DNA of 25,267 bases from Porphyromonadaceae bacterium UBA3318 (GCA_002361235.1 DESI01000050.1:3346-28612), one strand, 5' to 3'; shown: positions 1 to 7,728, counted from the stretch's first letter. Notes: generated from the letters alone by a model not told the origin. Translations and numbers: made by a program.

Positions 1-1
1 C

Positions 2-27
2 GGCACGGAGCTTCAGCTCCGCCGTGC
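2..27 (-). terminator. Hairpin just after the XRE gene
   Basis: GCAC-GGAGCT pairs with AGCTCC-(GCC)-GTGC around a two-base loop, a few bases beyond the stop codon of the minus-strand XRE gene. It could terminate that gene, but the place where a T-run would lie on the minus strand is cut off by the window edge. The GAGCTTCAGC core also resembles a repeat seen at 22702-22718 and 24424-24440, so it may instead belong to that family. Confidence 0.35.
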
Positions 28-31
28 TTCC

Positions 32-616
32 TTACCTCGGATAGAACGTTTCAAAAGTTGAATCGTCGTAATAAACGGTGATTTGCGTCACTTTGCGGGG
101 ATTTTTCTTCATTCTCTCTATTTGCTTCTTAAGTTCCGCTAATTTTTCTTCACAGTCATTCCCCTTATTTACAGCGGTATTATACGCTTTTTTAGCATTA
201 TTTAAGGCTCTGAGATTCTCGTATTGGTCCGCAACCTTATAAACCGGTCGATTTTCCGGAAGCATATCAAACAATCCGCCGTCCATTATCCCATCCTGAC
301 CAATCTCATCGGTCATTTCCGACTGCATTTCGTCCTGTCGATCGGTTCCTACATACGAAGAACCATCCGGACCGGTCTCTGCTGTATTTGTATTGATCAT
401 AGGACCTTCGCCAAACAACAGCCACAACACCGACAGCTCGGGATAAGCCTGGTGTATCTGTCCCACGATGACATCGCTTATCTTCTTGTTGCGCCCTCCT
501 AAAAGCTGCGAAAGGCTGGGGCGGGGTATTCCGCACTTGTCGGCGAACTGAGAGTTGGTGACACCCAATTCCTGAATGAACCCTTTTAGACGAATTGCAA
601 CATTATCCTGTTCCAT
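32..616 (-). CDS. XRE-family helix-turn-helix transcriptional regulator
   Basis: A 194-residue protein. Residues about 8-65 form a Cro/C1-type HTH: a QFADKCGIPRPSLSQLLGGR recognition region followed by a helix ending LSVLWLLFGEGPM, a pattern common in Bacteroidales XRE regulators. The middle (about 75-115) is acidic and polar and looks unstructured. The C-terminal part (about 125-180, rich in K, E, A and L) probably forms a coiled coil, suggesting dimerisation. It has its own promoter about 30 bases upstream (647-677). Its 5' end faces a gene-free region of almost 800 bases, which may contain its targets. The family is clear; the regulon is unknown. No protease (S24) domain is present, so it is not a self-cleaving repressor of the LexA/CI type. 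Confidence 0.85.
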   Translation of the reverse strand: MEQDNVAIRLKGFIQELGVTNSQFADKCGIPRPSLSQLLGGRNKKISDVIVGQIHQAYPELSVLWLLFGEGPMINTNTAETGPDGSSYVGTDRQDEMQSEMTDEIGQDGIMDGGLFDMLPENRPVYKVADQYENLRALNNAKKAYNTAVNKGNDCEEKLAELKKQIERMKKNPRKVTQITVYYDDSTFETFYPR

Positions 617-646
617 AGTGGAGTTTAATTTTACAAATAGCGATTA

Positions 647-677
647 CAAAGGTAATATTAATTTTGTAAATTGCAAA
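647..677 (-). promoter_or_regulatory. Bacteroidota-type promoter of the XRE gene
   Basis: On the minus strand, TTTG (677-674) lies 19 bases before TACCTTTG (654-647), matching the Bacteroidota consensus TTTG-N19/21-TAnnTTTG. The predicted transcript start is near 640, leaving a short leader before the ATG at 616. Confidence 0.75.
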
Positions 678-680
678 ATT
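660..680. promoter_or_regulatory. Inverted repeat over the -33 box, possible autoregulatory operator
   Basis: AATTTTG-N7-CAAAATT is a perfect 7-bp inverted repeat that overlaps the -33 element of the XRE promoter. Its position and symmetry suit a dimeric repressor, so autoregulation by the adjacent XRE protein is a reasonable inference. The region is very AT-rich, which raises the chance of an accidental match. Confidence 0.4.
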
Positions 681-1400
681 TATATTTTACTTTTGTCAAA
701 TTTACATTTGCATATTTTGGTAAATCATAGAAATATCACTTTGCAACCTGCAATATATCTTTATTAAAGTATATTGCCGTATCAATATAATATCATATTG
801 ATTGTAACCCATTTGAATATTCTAACATATACTTTTGTAAACATTTTTGACATAATGTCCTTATTTATTAAAATATACTTTACTTATATTATTTATATTA
901 CTGAATACCACCATTATTATGCTTCTTGTTAATCAATGTTAATACTGATTTCACCTCTTTGTTTAATATTGCAAATTGCAAATTTACACATACGCCTCAT
1001 GATTGGATATATTTAAATTTGCAAAATTAAATTACCCTGTTAGTTACTCTCTGTTTGCGTTTGATGTTATTTACAGACCTGAATTTGTCTTTTTACATTA
1101 GTTTTTGTTAATTGATGACTTCACTCCGATTTGTCATTTTTACAATGTGCCAATTTGACCAATTTCAAAATTTGCCCGTATCTCCTTCCAGATCCGATTT
1201 CTTACTTTTTTGTTCAGGATTGTAAATTTGTCCATAAATCAGCAAGTTCACTGTTTTCATTCGATTCTCAGACAGCTTAATTTACATTTTGCAACAGCCA
1301 ATCTAATAATACACAACAGATTACATTCATACCTATTTTGTCAGAATTGTAATCAATCTACGCATTTTTACCTGATTTTACCCTATTATCAGGCAAAAAC
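681..1400. other. Long AT-rich non-coding region with recurring hexamers
   Basis: No credible gene is visible on either strand; the short ORFs here have no family features. TTTGTC occurs five times, always on the plus strand (692, 1084, 1130, 1227, 1337), and in three cases TTTACA follows after 2-3 bases (692-706, 1084-1097, 1130-1144). Further TTTACA copies lie near 983, 1070 and 1281, and TGTAAA near 836 and 1221. I see no DnaA-box cluster. The downstream neighbour is a terminator facing in from the right, so the region is upstream of the XRE gene only. It could be an operator array or a decayed accessory insertion. Confidence 0.5.
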
Positions 1401-1401
1401 A

Positions 1402-1455
1402 TAAAAAAAAGCCATCCATGGCTCAGTCATGCGACTTTCGGCCTTGGATGGCTTA
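1402..1455 (-). terminator. Rho-independent terminator of the GNAT gene
   Basis: On the minus strand AAGCCATCCA-AGG is followed, after a loop of about 20 bases, by CC-ATGGATGGCTT and a run of eight T. It starts about 20 bases after the stop of the acetyltransferase gene. The long stem and T-run make this a strong intrinsic terminator. Confidence 0.85.
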
Positions 1456-1475
1456 AATTTTCGTAAACAGTTGTG

Positions 1476-2651
1476 TCAGTCCAGCATCAGGTTGATGTAC
1501 CCTCCCACCGACGGCATACCGAAGGCCTCGGTGATCAGGACGCCGGTGTCGGGCCGACGGAACAATACGCTCGACATATCCTTCAGACTCATCACGGTCT
1601 TGTTCTGGTCGAAATCCTCGGAGTCGATCTCGATACTGCGATGTTTCACGTTTCCGTTTCTCACATCATAGCGTTCCACCTGTCCGGGGACCTCGTTCAC
1701 GAGAATCGAATATTTTAAGTCTTTCAAGCCAGCGGCCTGGAATTTTAAAATCTCAGAAAGGTCGAGCACGCGAGCCATTCCATGGACCTCGGCCAGGTTT
1801 TTCCACTCGCTCTCGTCGGCACGGACATAAATCCGGATTCCGGCATCGGGCTCGGCGTGTTTGATATGATCCAGCAGCCTGTACGTGCTGCAGTCGTCGG
1901 AACTGCACAGACGCTCCACATCGATGCGGCTGCGGTCCACCAGCGTAGTGAAGGCCACCGCGGTCACTTTGCCCTGCGCGTTCTCCGTATAATATATCTT
2001 GCCGCCGCTGACGCCGTTTTCCTTGATGGCCGTCAGTATGTCCTCGCGGGTGTGAAGCACCGACATATCGGTCTGCGTCGATTCGGCGTTCATCAGCAAT
2101 TCCACAATCTCGTCCACCTTATCCACCGGAGTCGACGCTTCGACTACCTTGCCGTTCAGCGACGCATAGAGCTTACGCTTCAGTTCCGCCACCTTGTCCT
2201 TCTGCTCCTCAAGAATGAATTCATATTCATTTTTGAAATTATGCAGGGCCGTATAGTTAAGCTGATTTCGATAGAATGCCTTGACATATCCGTGATGGGA
2301 ATAGAACCGGATCAGGCGCTCGGACGAGGGTATCAGGAACGTGAACGCAAATCCGGCTTCGCGAGCCTTATCGTTGATGCGGTCCAGCAATTTCGACATA
2401 AGTCCCTGACCACGATACTTGGCGTTAGTGGCCAGGCCGCACAGATACAGTCCGCGGATCTTCCCTTCCGACCCTCCGAATTCGTACGGAACGCCGAACA
2501 GCATCGACACTATCTCATTGCCCACCTGTTCATATTCCGTCCATCGGGGATCGTAATACTTGTCGAACCACAGTCGTATATATTCGTCCGAATCGTGGAA
2601 AGTGTCCTTCCACAATCCTGTCAGCTTGCGTTTTAAGTCTAATGTTTCCAT
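1476..2651 (-). CDS. GNAT-family N-acetyltransferase (two-domain, Eis-like layout)
   Basis: A 391-residue protein. The N-terminal half has the GNAT fold: a conserved LYLCGLATNAKYRGQGLMSK segment with the acetyl-CoA pyrophosphate-binding motif R80-G81-Q82-G83-L84, then a strand and helix ending RFYSHHGYVKAFYRN, typical of motif B. Residues from about 200 to the end form a second region that looks like a degenerate second GNAT domain plus a sterol-carrier-like tail, as in Eis-type proteins; this second assignment is inference. Such proteins transfer acetyl groups from acetyl-CoA to amines, but the substrate cannot be read from the sequence. The gene stands alone, with its own promoter and terminator. 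Confidence 0.85.
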   Translation of the reverse strand: METLDLKRKLTGLWKDTFHDSDEYIRLWFDKYYDPRWTEYEQVGNEIVSMLFGVPYEFGGSEGKIRGLYLCGLATNAKYRGQGLMSKLLDRINDKAREAGFAFTFLIPSSERLIRFYSHHGYVKAFYRNQLNYTALHNFKNEYEFILEEQKDKVAELKRKLYASLNGKVVEASTPVDKVDEIVELLMNAESTQTDMSVLHTREDILTAIKENGVSGGKIYYTENAQGKVTAVAFTTLVDRSRIDVERLCSSDDCSTYRLLDHIKHAEPDAGIRIYVRADESEWKNLAEVHGMARVLDLSEILKFQAAGLKDLKYSILVNEVPGQVERYDVRNGNVKHRSIEIDSEDFDQNKTVMSLKDMSSVLFRRPDTGVLITEAFGMPSVGGYINLMLD

Positions 2652-2712
2652 TCGTTATTTTCCTTGTGCCCTTCGACCGGCGATATTATCGTCAATCCAC
2701 GGCATTGGAGTA

Positions 2713-2741
2713 CAAAATTAACAAAAAAATTCGTAATTTTG
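2713..2741. promoter_or_regulatory. Divergent -7 boxes for the GNAT and hydrolase genes
   Basis: CAAAATTA (2713-2720, i.e. TAATTTTG on the minus strand) and TAATTTTG (2734-2741, plus strand) form an inverted repeat 13 bases apart. Each fits the TAnnTTTG -7 element and points at the start of a flanking gene (2651 minus, 2767 plus). No good -33 TTTG is visible for either, so these are partial promoter matches. Confidence 0.5.
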
Positions 2742-2766
2742 TAAGTTAAAACGCCATTTACATTAT

Positions 2767-3552
2767 ATGGAAAAGAAAATAAACCTTTCGGGCCAGGAGC
2801 TGAACTACGATGAGACGGGGAATCCCTCGGGACGTCCGGTCATTCTGATGCACGGCTGGGGCTGCGAGCTGTCCACGGTACGCAGCATAGCGCGCATACT
2901 CGAACCGGGCATGCACGTCTACAATCTCGACCTGCCCGGACATGGCAAAAGCCCCGAACCGGCGTCGGTATGGGGCGTATATGAGTACGCCGATATGGTG
3001 CAGGAATTTGCACATTCGCTTCATATTTCCGACCCGATTCTTATAGGCCATTCCTTCGGCGGACGCCTGGCGATCGTGCTCGGGTCGCGCGGATTCTCGT
3101 CAAAGATGATGCTGGTGGACGCCGCCGGAATCAAGCCGAAGCGCAAACTCTCCTATTATATTAAGGTATATTCCTTCAAGACGGCCAAGCGTGTGCTGCC
3201 CCTTCTGTTGGGCCGCGAGCGCGGCAAAAAGGCTCTTGACGCCTGGCGCGGCAAAGCCGGATCGGCCGACTACCGCAGTTCCTCGCCGCTGATGCGCATG
3301 GTGATGAGCAAGTCCATAAACCAGGACCTTACCCCGCTGTTGCCTTCAATCAAGGCATCGACACTGCTGATGTGGGGCGAAAACGACACGGCCACGCCGA
3401 TGCGCGACGCCAGAATAATGGAGAAAAACATACCTGACGCCGGACTGGTGGTATTCAAGGATGCCGGACACTACTCGTTTCTCGACCAGCCGGGACAATT
3501 CCGCGCCGTGACTCAGAACTTCTTCAAGTCCGAGCTTCAGCCCAAACCATAA
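2767..3552 (+). CDS. Alpha/beta-fold hydrolase
   Basis: A 261-residue protein with the full alpha/beta-hydrolase catalytic set: the oxyanion-hole motif HGWG (29-32), LDLPGHGKS (54-62), the nucleophile elbow G94-H95-S96-F97-G98-G99, the acid in WGEND (D207) and the histidine in AGHYSF (H235). There is no signal peptide, so it should be cytoplasmic. Length is typical of the family. The reaction (ester, thioester or amide hydrolysis) cannot be told from sequence. It lies 126 bases upstream of, and on the same strand as, a membrane Mur-ligase-like gene, with no obvious terminator between, so the two may be co-transcribed and act on a common substrate; that link is inference. Confidence 0.88.
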   Translation: MEKKINLSGQELNYDETGNPSGRPVILMHGWGCELSTVRSIARILEPGMHVYNLDLPGHGKSPEPASVWGVYEYADMVQEFAHSLHISDPILIGHSFGGRLAIVLGSRGFSSKMMLVDAAGIKPKRKLSYYIKVYSFKTAKRVLPLLLGRERGKKALDAWRGKAGSADYRSSSPLMRMVMSKSINQDLTPLLPSIKASTLLMWGENDTATPMRDARIMEKNIPDAGLVVFKDAGHYSFLDQPGQFRAVTQNFFKSELQPKP

Positions 3553-3557
3553 TTTAG

Positions 3558-3643
3558 TGGCGCAGGCTCTCCGAGTCGCGTCAATACTTGGAATGGCGAC
3601 GTCCTCGTCGCCAATCATGGCGCAGGCTCCCCGAGCCGCGTCA
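3558..3643. repeat. Composite intergenic hairpin repeat
   Basis: Two 26-bp direct repeats (3558-3583 and 3618-3643, two mismatches) beginning TGGCGCAGGCTC flank a near-perfect palindrome, GGCGACGTCCTCGTCGCC (3595-3612, 7-bp stem). A palindrome with one change and a degenerate right flank recurs at 21621-21660. The element fills most of the gap between the hydrolase and Mur-ligase genes. Function unknown; it resembles REP-type dispersed palindromes in style. Confidence 0.7.
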
Positions 3644-3678
3644 TTATAATTGAATATTAACCCTTATTTCATTATAAA

Positions 3679-5280
3679 GTGAGCATTTATTTCATTGTGA
3701 TTTATGTGATTCTCGGCATCTATGTCGTGCTGAATTTCAAGTACGACCTGCAGATGTTCCAGCAGAATTCATATCGGTTGCCACGCTATTGGCGATGGCT
3801 CAGATCCGATGTGGGCAGCACATGGAGGCTTGTGGATGTAGCCTCGCTGTTTCTGGTGATGGCCGTGCTGCTCGACTACCGTCTGTCGGCACTCGTGGCC
3901 GCACTCGTGGCCCTCTCCAAAATATTCCTTATCCTGCGTCGCAAATCCAAAAAGCCGCTGGTGTTCACCCACCGCGTGTGGCGTCTGTACGCCGTCACGG
4001 CGCTGATTGCCGTCGGCACCATCGTCGGACTGGCATGCGGCCTGGGCACCGATCAGCTCTGGGGATACTACCCCGGCCAGTCAATGGTGATTATCGCGGC
4101 CTTGATGCTGTCCATATTCTCATACGTTCCCGTCATGATTGCCGACATCATCCTGATGCCCGTGGAATATCTGATCCGTCAGCATTACATCAACGATGCC
4201 AAGCGCATTCTCCGCTCCATGCCCGACCTGAAGGTTATCGGCATAACCGGATCGTATGGCAAGACCAGCACCAAACATTACCTGGCCAGCATTCTGTCCA
4301 TGGAATTCGACACGCTCATCACTCCCGGATCGTTCAATACGCCGATGGGCGTGGTGCGCACCATCCGTGAGCAGCTTAAACCCTACAATCAGATTTTCAT
4401 CTGCGAGATGGGTGCGAAACAGATAGGCGACATCAAGGAAATATGCGACATAGTGCACCCCAAGGAGGGTATCATCACCGCCGTCGGCCCCATGCATCTT
4501 GAGACATTCAAGAGCATCGACAACGTATGCCGCACCAAGTTCGAGCTGGCCGACGCACTCCCCGCAGACGGCCTGGCCGTAGTGAACGACGACTCCGAAC
4601 CCTGCGCCACACGTACCGTGAACAATGTCCGCACACTCCGCTACGGCGTCAAGAACCACATGGGTTGCGACTACATCGCACGCGACGTTCATTACACCCC
4701 CGCCGGCACCACCTTCACCGTACAGGGTCCCGAGGGCCTTGAGTTTGAGGTGCAGACCCGTCTTCTGGGCGAAGGCAACATCTCCGACCTGCTGGCAGCC
4801 ATAGTGATAGCGCTGCAGAACGGCATGACGCCGCAGAAGATACGCACCGCCGTGGCCGGCATCCAGCCCGTGGAGCACCGTCTCAGCATCCGTCAGATTC
4901 CCGGCAACATCACCGTGATTGACGATGCGTTCAATTCCAATCCCTCAGGCGCCCGTATGGCCGTGGATGTGTTGGCCGACTTCAAGCAGGGCAAACGCAT
5001 CATCATCACCCCCGGCATGGTGGAATTAGGCAGCAGCCAGTACGACCTGAACCGCGAGTTCGGCAAATACATCGGCTCCGACAATCATGTGGACGTCATC
5101 ATTCTGGTGGGCGCCACCAACCGCGACGCGCTGAAGCAGGGCGTCAATGAGTCGGATTTCGACACCGAGAATCTGATTGTAGTAGACAATTTCAACGAGG
5201 CCCAGAAGCGCCTGCAGCCGTTACTGACGCCCGGCGCCACCGTCCTCTACGAGAACGACCTCCCCGACTCCTTCAAATAA
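3679..5280 (+). CDS. Membrane-anchored Mur-ligase-like protein (MurF-related)
   Basis: A 533-residue protein starting at GTG (no in-frame ATG fits). Hydrophobic segments at about 3-19, 50-85, 103-120 and 134-160 give an N-terminal membrane part of roughly four to five helices. A Mur ligase core follows: ATP-binding P-loop GITGSYGKTST (188-198), a central region with EMGA (243-246), and a C-terminal domain with the MurF-like signature DDAFNSNPSGARM (about 415-427). Mur ligases form amide bonds by activating a carboxylate with ATP. Canonical MurF adds D-Ala-D-Ala to UDP-MurNAc-tripeptide and has an N-terminal UDP-binding domain; here the membrane helices replace that domain, so the substrate may be membrane-bound and different. 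Automatic annotation as murF should be treated with care. A strong terminator follows. Confidence 0.85.
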   Translation: MSIYFIVIYVILGIYVVLNFKYDLQMFQQNSYRLPRYWRWLRSDVGSTWRLVDVASLFLVMAVLLDYRLSALVAALVALSKIFLILRRKSKKPLVFTHRVWRLYAVTALIAVGTIVGLACGLGTDQLWGYYPGQSMVIIAALMLSIFSYVPVMIADIILMPVEYLIRQHYINDAKRILRSMPDLKVIGITGSYGKTSTKHYLASILSMEFDTLITPGSFNTPMGVVRTIREQLKPYNQIFICEMGAKQIGDIKEICDIVHPKEGIITAVGPMHLETFKSIDNVCRTKFELADALPADGLAVVNDDSEPCATRTVNNVRTLRYGVKNHMGCDYIARDVHYTPAGTTFTVQGPEGLEFEVQTRLLGEGNISDLLAAIVIALQNGMTPQKIRTAVAGIQPVEHRLSIRQIPGNITVIDDAFNSNPSGARMAVDVLADFKQGKRIIITPGMVELGSSQYDLNREFGKYIGSDNHVDVIILVGATNRDALKQGVNESDFDTENLIVVDNFNEAQKRLQPLLTPGATVLYENDLPDSFK

Positions 5281-5305
5281 CGCAACCCCAATCCCCCGAT
5301 ACAGC

Positions 5306-5337
5306 CGGAGCGCCCCCACAGGCGCTCCGCTTTTTAT
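5306..5337 (+). terminator. Rho-independent terminator after the Mur-ligase-like gene
   Basis: CGGAGCGCC (5306-5314) pairs with GGCGCTCCG (5321-5329) around a six-base loop and is followed by C and TTTTTATTTT. It ends the hydrolase/Mur-ligase unit and also lies before the 3' end of the converging glycosyltransferase gene. Confidence 0.9.
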
Positions 5338-5367
5338 TTTAAAACACCGTTATCCTCACACTTTATT

Positions 5368-6279
5368 CTATCTATCGCTATTCTTATTCCGCAGGCCGAG
5401 AAGGGTGTATTGCACCAGGGGCTTGGCGATGCGCAGCGTGGGCCGGTATCGCAGCGAACGCAGGAGTGCGCGCAGGCCATTGCCGTACATACAGTGCGCC
5501 AGACAGCGGCTCATGCGCATGTTGTACCATAATGCCAGGTATTGTTTCAGTCCGGGCAGCTCGGGATGAGACCGGTATATTTCTTCAAGTCCTTTGCCGG
5601 CTAAATCAACAGCTTCAGGCGGGCGGGCGTTGCTGCATCCGCGCACATACACTGCCGACGGCGTGAGGCAATAAGCTACGGGCGATGAGGCGGCGAGCCG
5701 TGCCCATGTCAGCAGGTCCTCGCCCGATTTGATGCCGGTCGGGAAGCCTCCGATTTTGCGGATAGCTTCGGTGCGCACCATCAGGGCCGAGGTCCAGAGA
5801 GGAGGATTGGAAGTGGCGGCAATGGCAAAGTAACGCTCTATCACGCCGCAATCGGACTTGAAAGGCACGTCGCGCAGCATATTGGGCACAGTGCGACCGT
5901 CAGGCATCAGGTTCTCGTAGTTTGTCGCACATACCGGACATTGCGGATACCTTTCGGCCAGCTCGGCCAGCGTGCGGAGGTGTGACGGTTTCCAGATATC
6001 ATCGGCATCGAGAAACGCCACATATTCGCCACGTGCCTCGGCTATACCTCGGTTGCGGGCGGCTCCGACACCGGCGTTAGTCTGCGGTATGACGCGAAAA
6101 TTTTGTATACCTGTTTCCGAGGCAACACGGCGTGCAATGTCGGCGCAGCCGTCGGTCGAGCCGTCGTCCACGACTACGACCTCGTATTCCACCGGAACAT
6201 TCTCCTGAGCGGCTATGGAACGCAGAGTGCGCCCTATCAGCTCGCCTTTATTATATAGAGGTATTATTATGCTGATCAT
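5368..6279 (-). CDS. Family 2 glycosyltransferase
   Basis: A 303-residue protein with the GT-A fold of family GT2: start MISIIIPLYNKGELIGRTL, the nucleotide-sugar-binding VVVDDGSTDG, NAGVGAARNRGI, and the metal-binding DXD region FLDADDIW. These are inverting enzymes that move a sugar from an NDP-sugar donor; the acceptor cannot be predicted. The C-terminal part (about 230-303) is helical and basic without clear membrane helices, so it is probably cytoplasmic or peripheral. An upstream ATG at 6309 would add ten residues, but a promoter -7 box at 6287-6294 lies inside that extension, so the ATG at 6279, where GT2 homology begins, is preferred. No other polysaccharide genes adjoin it. Confidence 0.87.
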   Translation of the reverse strand: MISIIIPLYNKGELIGRTLRSIAAQENVPVEYEVVVVDDGSTDGCADIARRVASETGIQNFRVIPQTNAGVGAARNRGIAEARGEYVAFLDADDIWKPSHLRTLAELAERYPQCPVCATNYENLMPDGRTVPNMLRDVPFKSDCGVIERYFAIAATSNPPLWTSALMVRTEAIRKIGGFPTGIKSGEDLLTWARLAASSPVAYCLTPSAVYVRGCSNARPPEAVDLAGKGLEEIYRSHPELPGLKQYLALWYNMRMSRCLAHCMYGNGLRALLRSLRYRPTLRIAKPLVQYTLLGLRNKNSDR

Positions 6280-6286
6280 GACATGG

Positions 6287-6318
6287 CAAAGATAGCGCAT
6301 TTTTTTCATTCCGGCAAG
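6287..6318 (-). promoter_or_regulatory. Promoter of the glycosyltransferase gene
   Basis: On the minus strand CTTG (6318-6315) lies 20 bases before TATCTTTG (6294-6287), a fit to TTTG-N19/21-TAnnTTTG with one mismatch in the -33 box. The expected transcript start falls at about 6279-6281, on or next to the preferred ATG, implying a leaderless or nearly leaderless mRNA. Confidence 0.55.
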
Positions 6319-6411
6319 AACCTAAGCGGAAGCTAAGGATTGATGAAGAAACGACTTACTGTATTTTTTGGTCTAAAAAGCGCATTCATCGAAGCGAATT
6401 TTGAAAAAAAT

Positions 6412-6442
6412 TTTGTGCATTCAAAAAAATTTCCTAATTTTG
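6412..6442 (+). promoter_or_regulatory. Promoter of tRNA-Ala
   Basis: TTTG (6412-6415), 19-base spacer, TAATTTTG (6435-6442): a full match to the Bacteroidota housekeeping promoter. The tRNA begins 17 bases after the -7 box, so the primary transcript carries a leader of about 10 bases. Confidence 0.8.
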
Positions 6443-6459
6443 TATCGAAAATAAAACAC

Positions 6460-6533
6460 GGGGCATTAGCTCATCTGGCTAGAGCGTTTGACTGGCAGTC
6501 AAGAGGTGACGAGTTCGAGTCTCGTATGCTCCA
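6460..6533 (+). tRNA. tRNA-Ala, anticodon GGC
   Basis: A 74-nt cloverleaf. The acceptor stem GGGGCAT/ATGCTCC contains the G3:U70 pair that identifies alanine tRNAs, with discriminator A. The anticodon stem TTTGA/TCAAG holds the loop CTGGCAG, anticodon GGC, reading GCC and GCU. The T arm is ACGAG-TTCGAGT-CTCGT. The 3' CCA is not encoded (CAA follows the discriminator base) and must be added by CCA-transferase. It has its own promoter and a hairpin downstream. Confidence 0.95.
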
Positions 6534-6549
6534 CAAGAGAACAAACAGC

Positions 6550-6600
6550 AAGGTCTTGAGAATCATTCCACGTATGTAATGATTTTTAAGACCTTTGTTT
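6550..6600 (+). terminator. Long hairpin terminator after tRNA-Ala
   Basis: AAGGTCTT-GAG-AATCATT (6550-6567) pairs with AATGATT-TTT-AAGACCTT (6578-6595) around a 10-base loop, with symmetrical 3x3 internal mismatches, followed by TGTTT. It most likely ends the tRNA transcript and insulates the LRR gene downstream. Confidence 0.6.
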
Positions 6601-6651
6601 ATTGGAATTCTTATAAGGAATAAGACAATATCAACTTACAATAGTCAATAT

Positions 6652-7695
6652 ATGAAGAAACTAATCTTGACATTATTTGTCATGGTATCGGCAATGTTGA
6701 CCGCAATGGCGGACACCGATATCATCGTCATGAACGATGGTACTGTCATCAATGCATATAATCTTGATTACAGTTCCAAGGACAAGTGCTACTACTCTCT
6801 GGACGAAGCCGGAGATCAAATGAAGTTCGTCAACAAAAATGACGTGATGATCATCAAGCTGGCTGATGGAACAAAGATAGATCCGGCAGCCGCACCCGAA
6901 GCCAAGAACGAAGCCGCTGCTGAAAGCACCAAGCCTGAGGTCAAGAATCCCGGCGAGCACGCTCCGGTCACACACAATGCCATCGAGCCGGATTTCGTAG
7001 AGCTGCAGCTTCCGAAGTATAAGAAAGGTGGAGGAACCATATTTAAGTATGAACTCCCGGAGCGTACCGAGAAACATATTCTGGTAAGTGACGGTAAGGA
7101 TCAGGTATTGAACATGCGTCTCATAGACGCCGACAAGAAACTGCTTGCGGTGACACGCCCCCGATATAAAGAGGAAAAGAAGAAGGACAAAATCAAATAT
7201 ACGGAGACATACTACAAAATCCCTGATTGCGTGATACCGGAGTATGTCATGGTCGGCAATGACAGATATACTGTGACTGAAATTGATCCGTATGCTTTCC
7301 TGCACGATATCAAAGCTGGAGGCTTTATTGTAACGAAAATAACGATTATAGATCCACTGAACAGCATAGTGTTTCCGTCTACCCTCGAAAAAATAGGCAC
7401 TGCAAGCTTTATGGAAAACTCGCTTGATAAGCTAATACTTCCCGAGAGCCTCAAAGAGATTGGAGACGGAGCATTCCACACTGCCGGAGGGGAGGATTTT
7501 TCCGAGCTGTATATTCCCAAAGGCGTAGAGAAAATTGGTGAATCTAGTTTCAAGTTCTTAGGGCCGAATACCAGCTATCGAGGTTTTTACCAGGGCTATA
7601 TAAGCTCGATGCCCGATTTCATAACAACTGGCAACTGTAATACATACGGCATAGACGAGGAAGCCGTAGAGGCATACGAAAAGAAGAACAGATAA
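6652..7695 (+). CDS. Secreted BspA-type leucine-rich-repeat protein
   Basis: A 347-residue protein from the ATG at 6652, chosen because it begins a signal peptide (MKKLILTLFVMVSAMLTAMA, cut probably before DTD); an upstream start at 6595 would add 19 non-signal residues. After the signal comes a small domain with VMNDGTVINA and VMIIKLADGT, seen in Bacteroidales exported proteins, then an Ala/Glu/Lys/Pro-rich linker (about 80-120), and a C-terminal part with BspA-type (LRR_5) repeats: FPSTLEKIGTASF, LPESLKEIGDGAF, IPKGVEKIGESSF. The family includes surface proteins that bind host or bacterial partners; no specific ligand can be inferred. No lipobox or C-terminal sorting domain is seen, so it may be periplasmic or released. 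Codon use looks more AT-rich than neighbouring genes. Confidence 0.8.
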   Translation: MKKLILTLFVMVSAMLTAMADTDIIVMNDGTVINAYNLDYSSKDKCYYSLDEAGDQMKFVNKNDVMIIKLADGTKIDPAAAPEAKNEAAAESTKPEVKNPGEHAPVTHNAIEPDFVELQLPKYKKGGGTIFKYELPERTEKHILVSDGKDQVLNMRLIDADKKLLAVTRPRYKEEKKKDKIKYTETYYKIPDCVIPEYVMVGNDRYTVTEIDPYAFLHDIKAGGFIVTKITIIDPLNSIVFPSTLEKIGTASFMENSLDKLILPESLKEIGDGAFHTAGGEDFSELYIPKGVEKIGESSFKFLGPNTSYRGFYQGYISSMPDFITTGNCNTYGIDEEAVEAYEKKNR

Positions 7696-7728
7696 CAGGA
7701 ATCGCAACCGGGATTCCAAACATCAAAA

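Noticed and set aside
681..1400. Chromosomal replication origin
   Set aside because: No DnaA-box cluster and no dnaA, dnaN or other origin-linked genes are nearby.
6460..6533. tRNA-Ala as an integration site for a mobile element
   Set aside because: No integrase and no repeated tRNA 3' end are visible nearby.
6340..6579. A 79-codon ORF running through the tRNA
   Set aside because: It spans the tRNA promoter and the tRNA itself, and its residues show no protein features.
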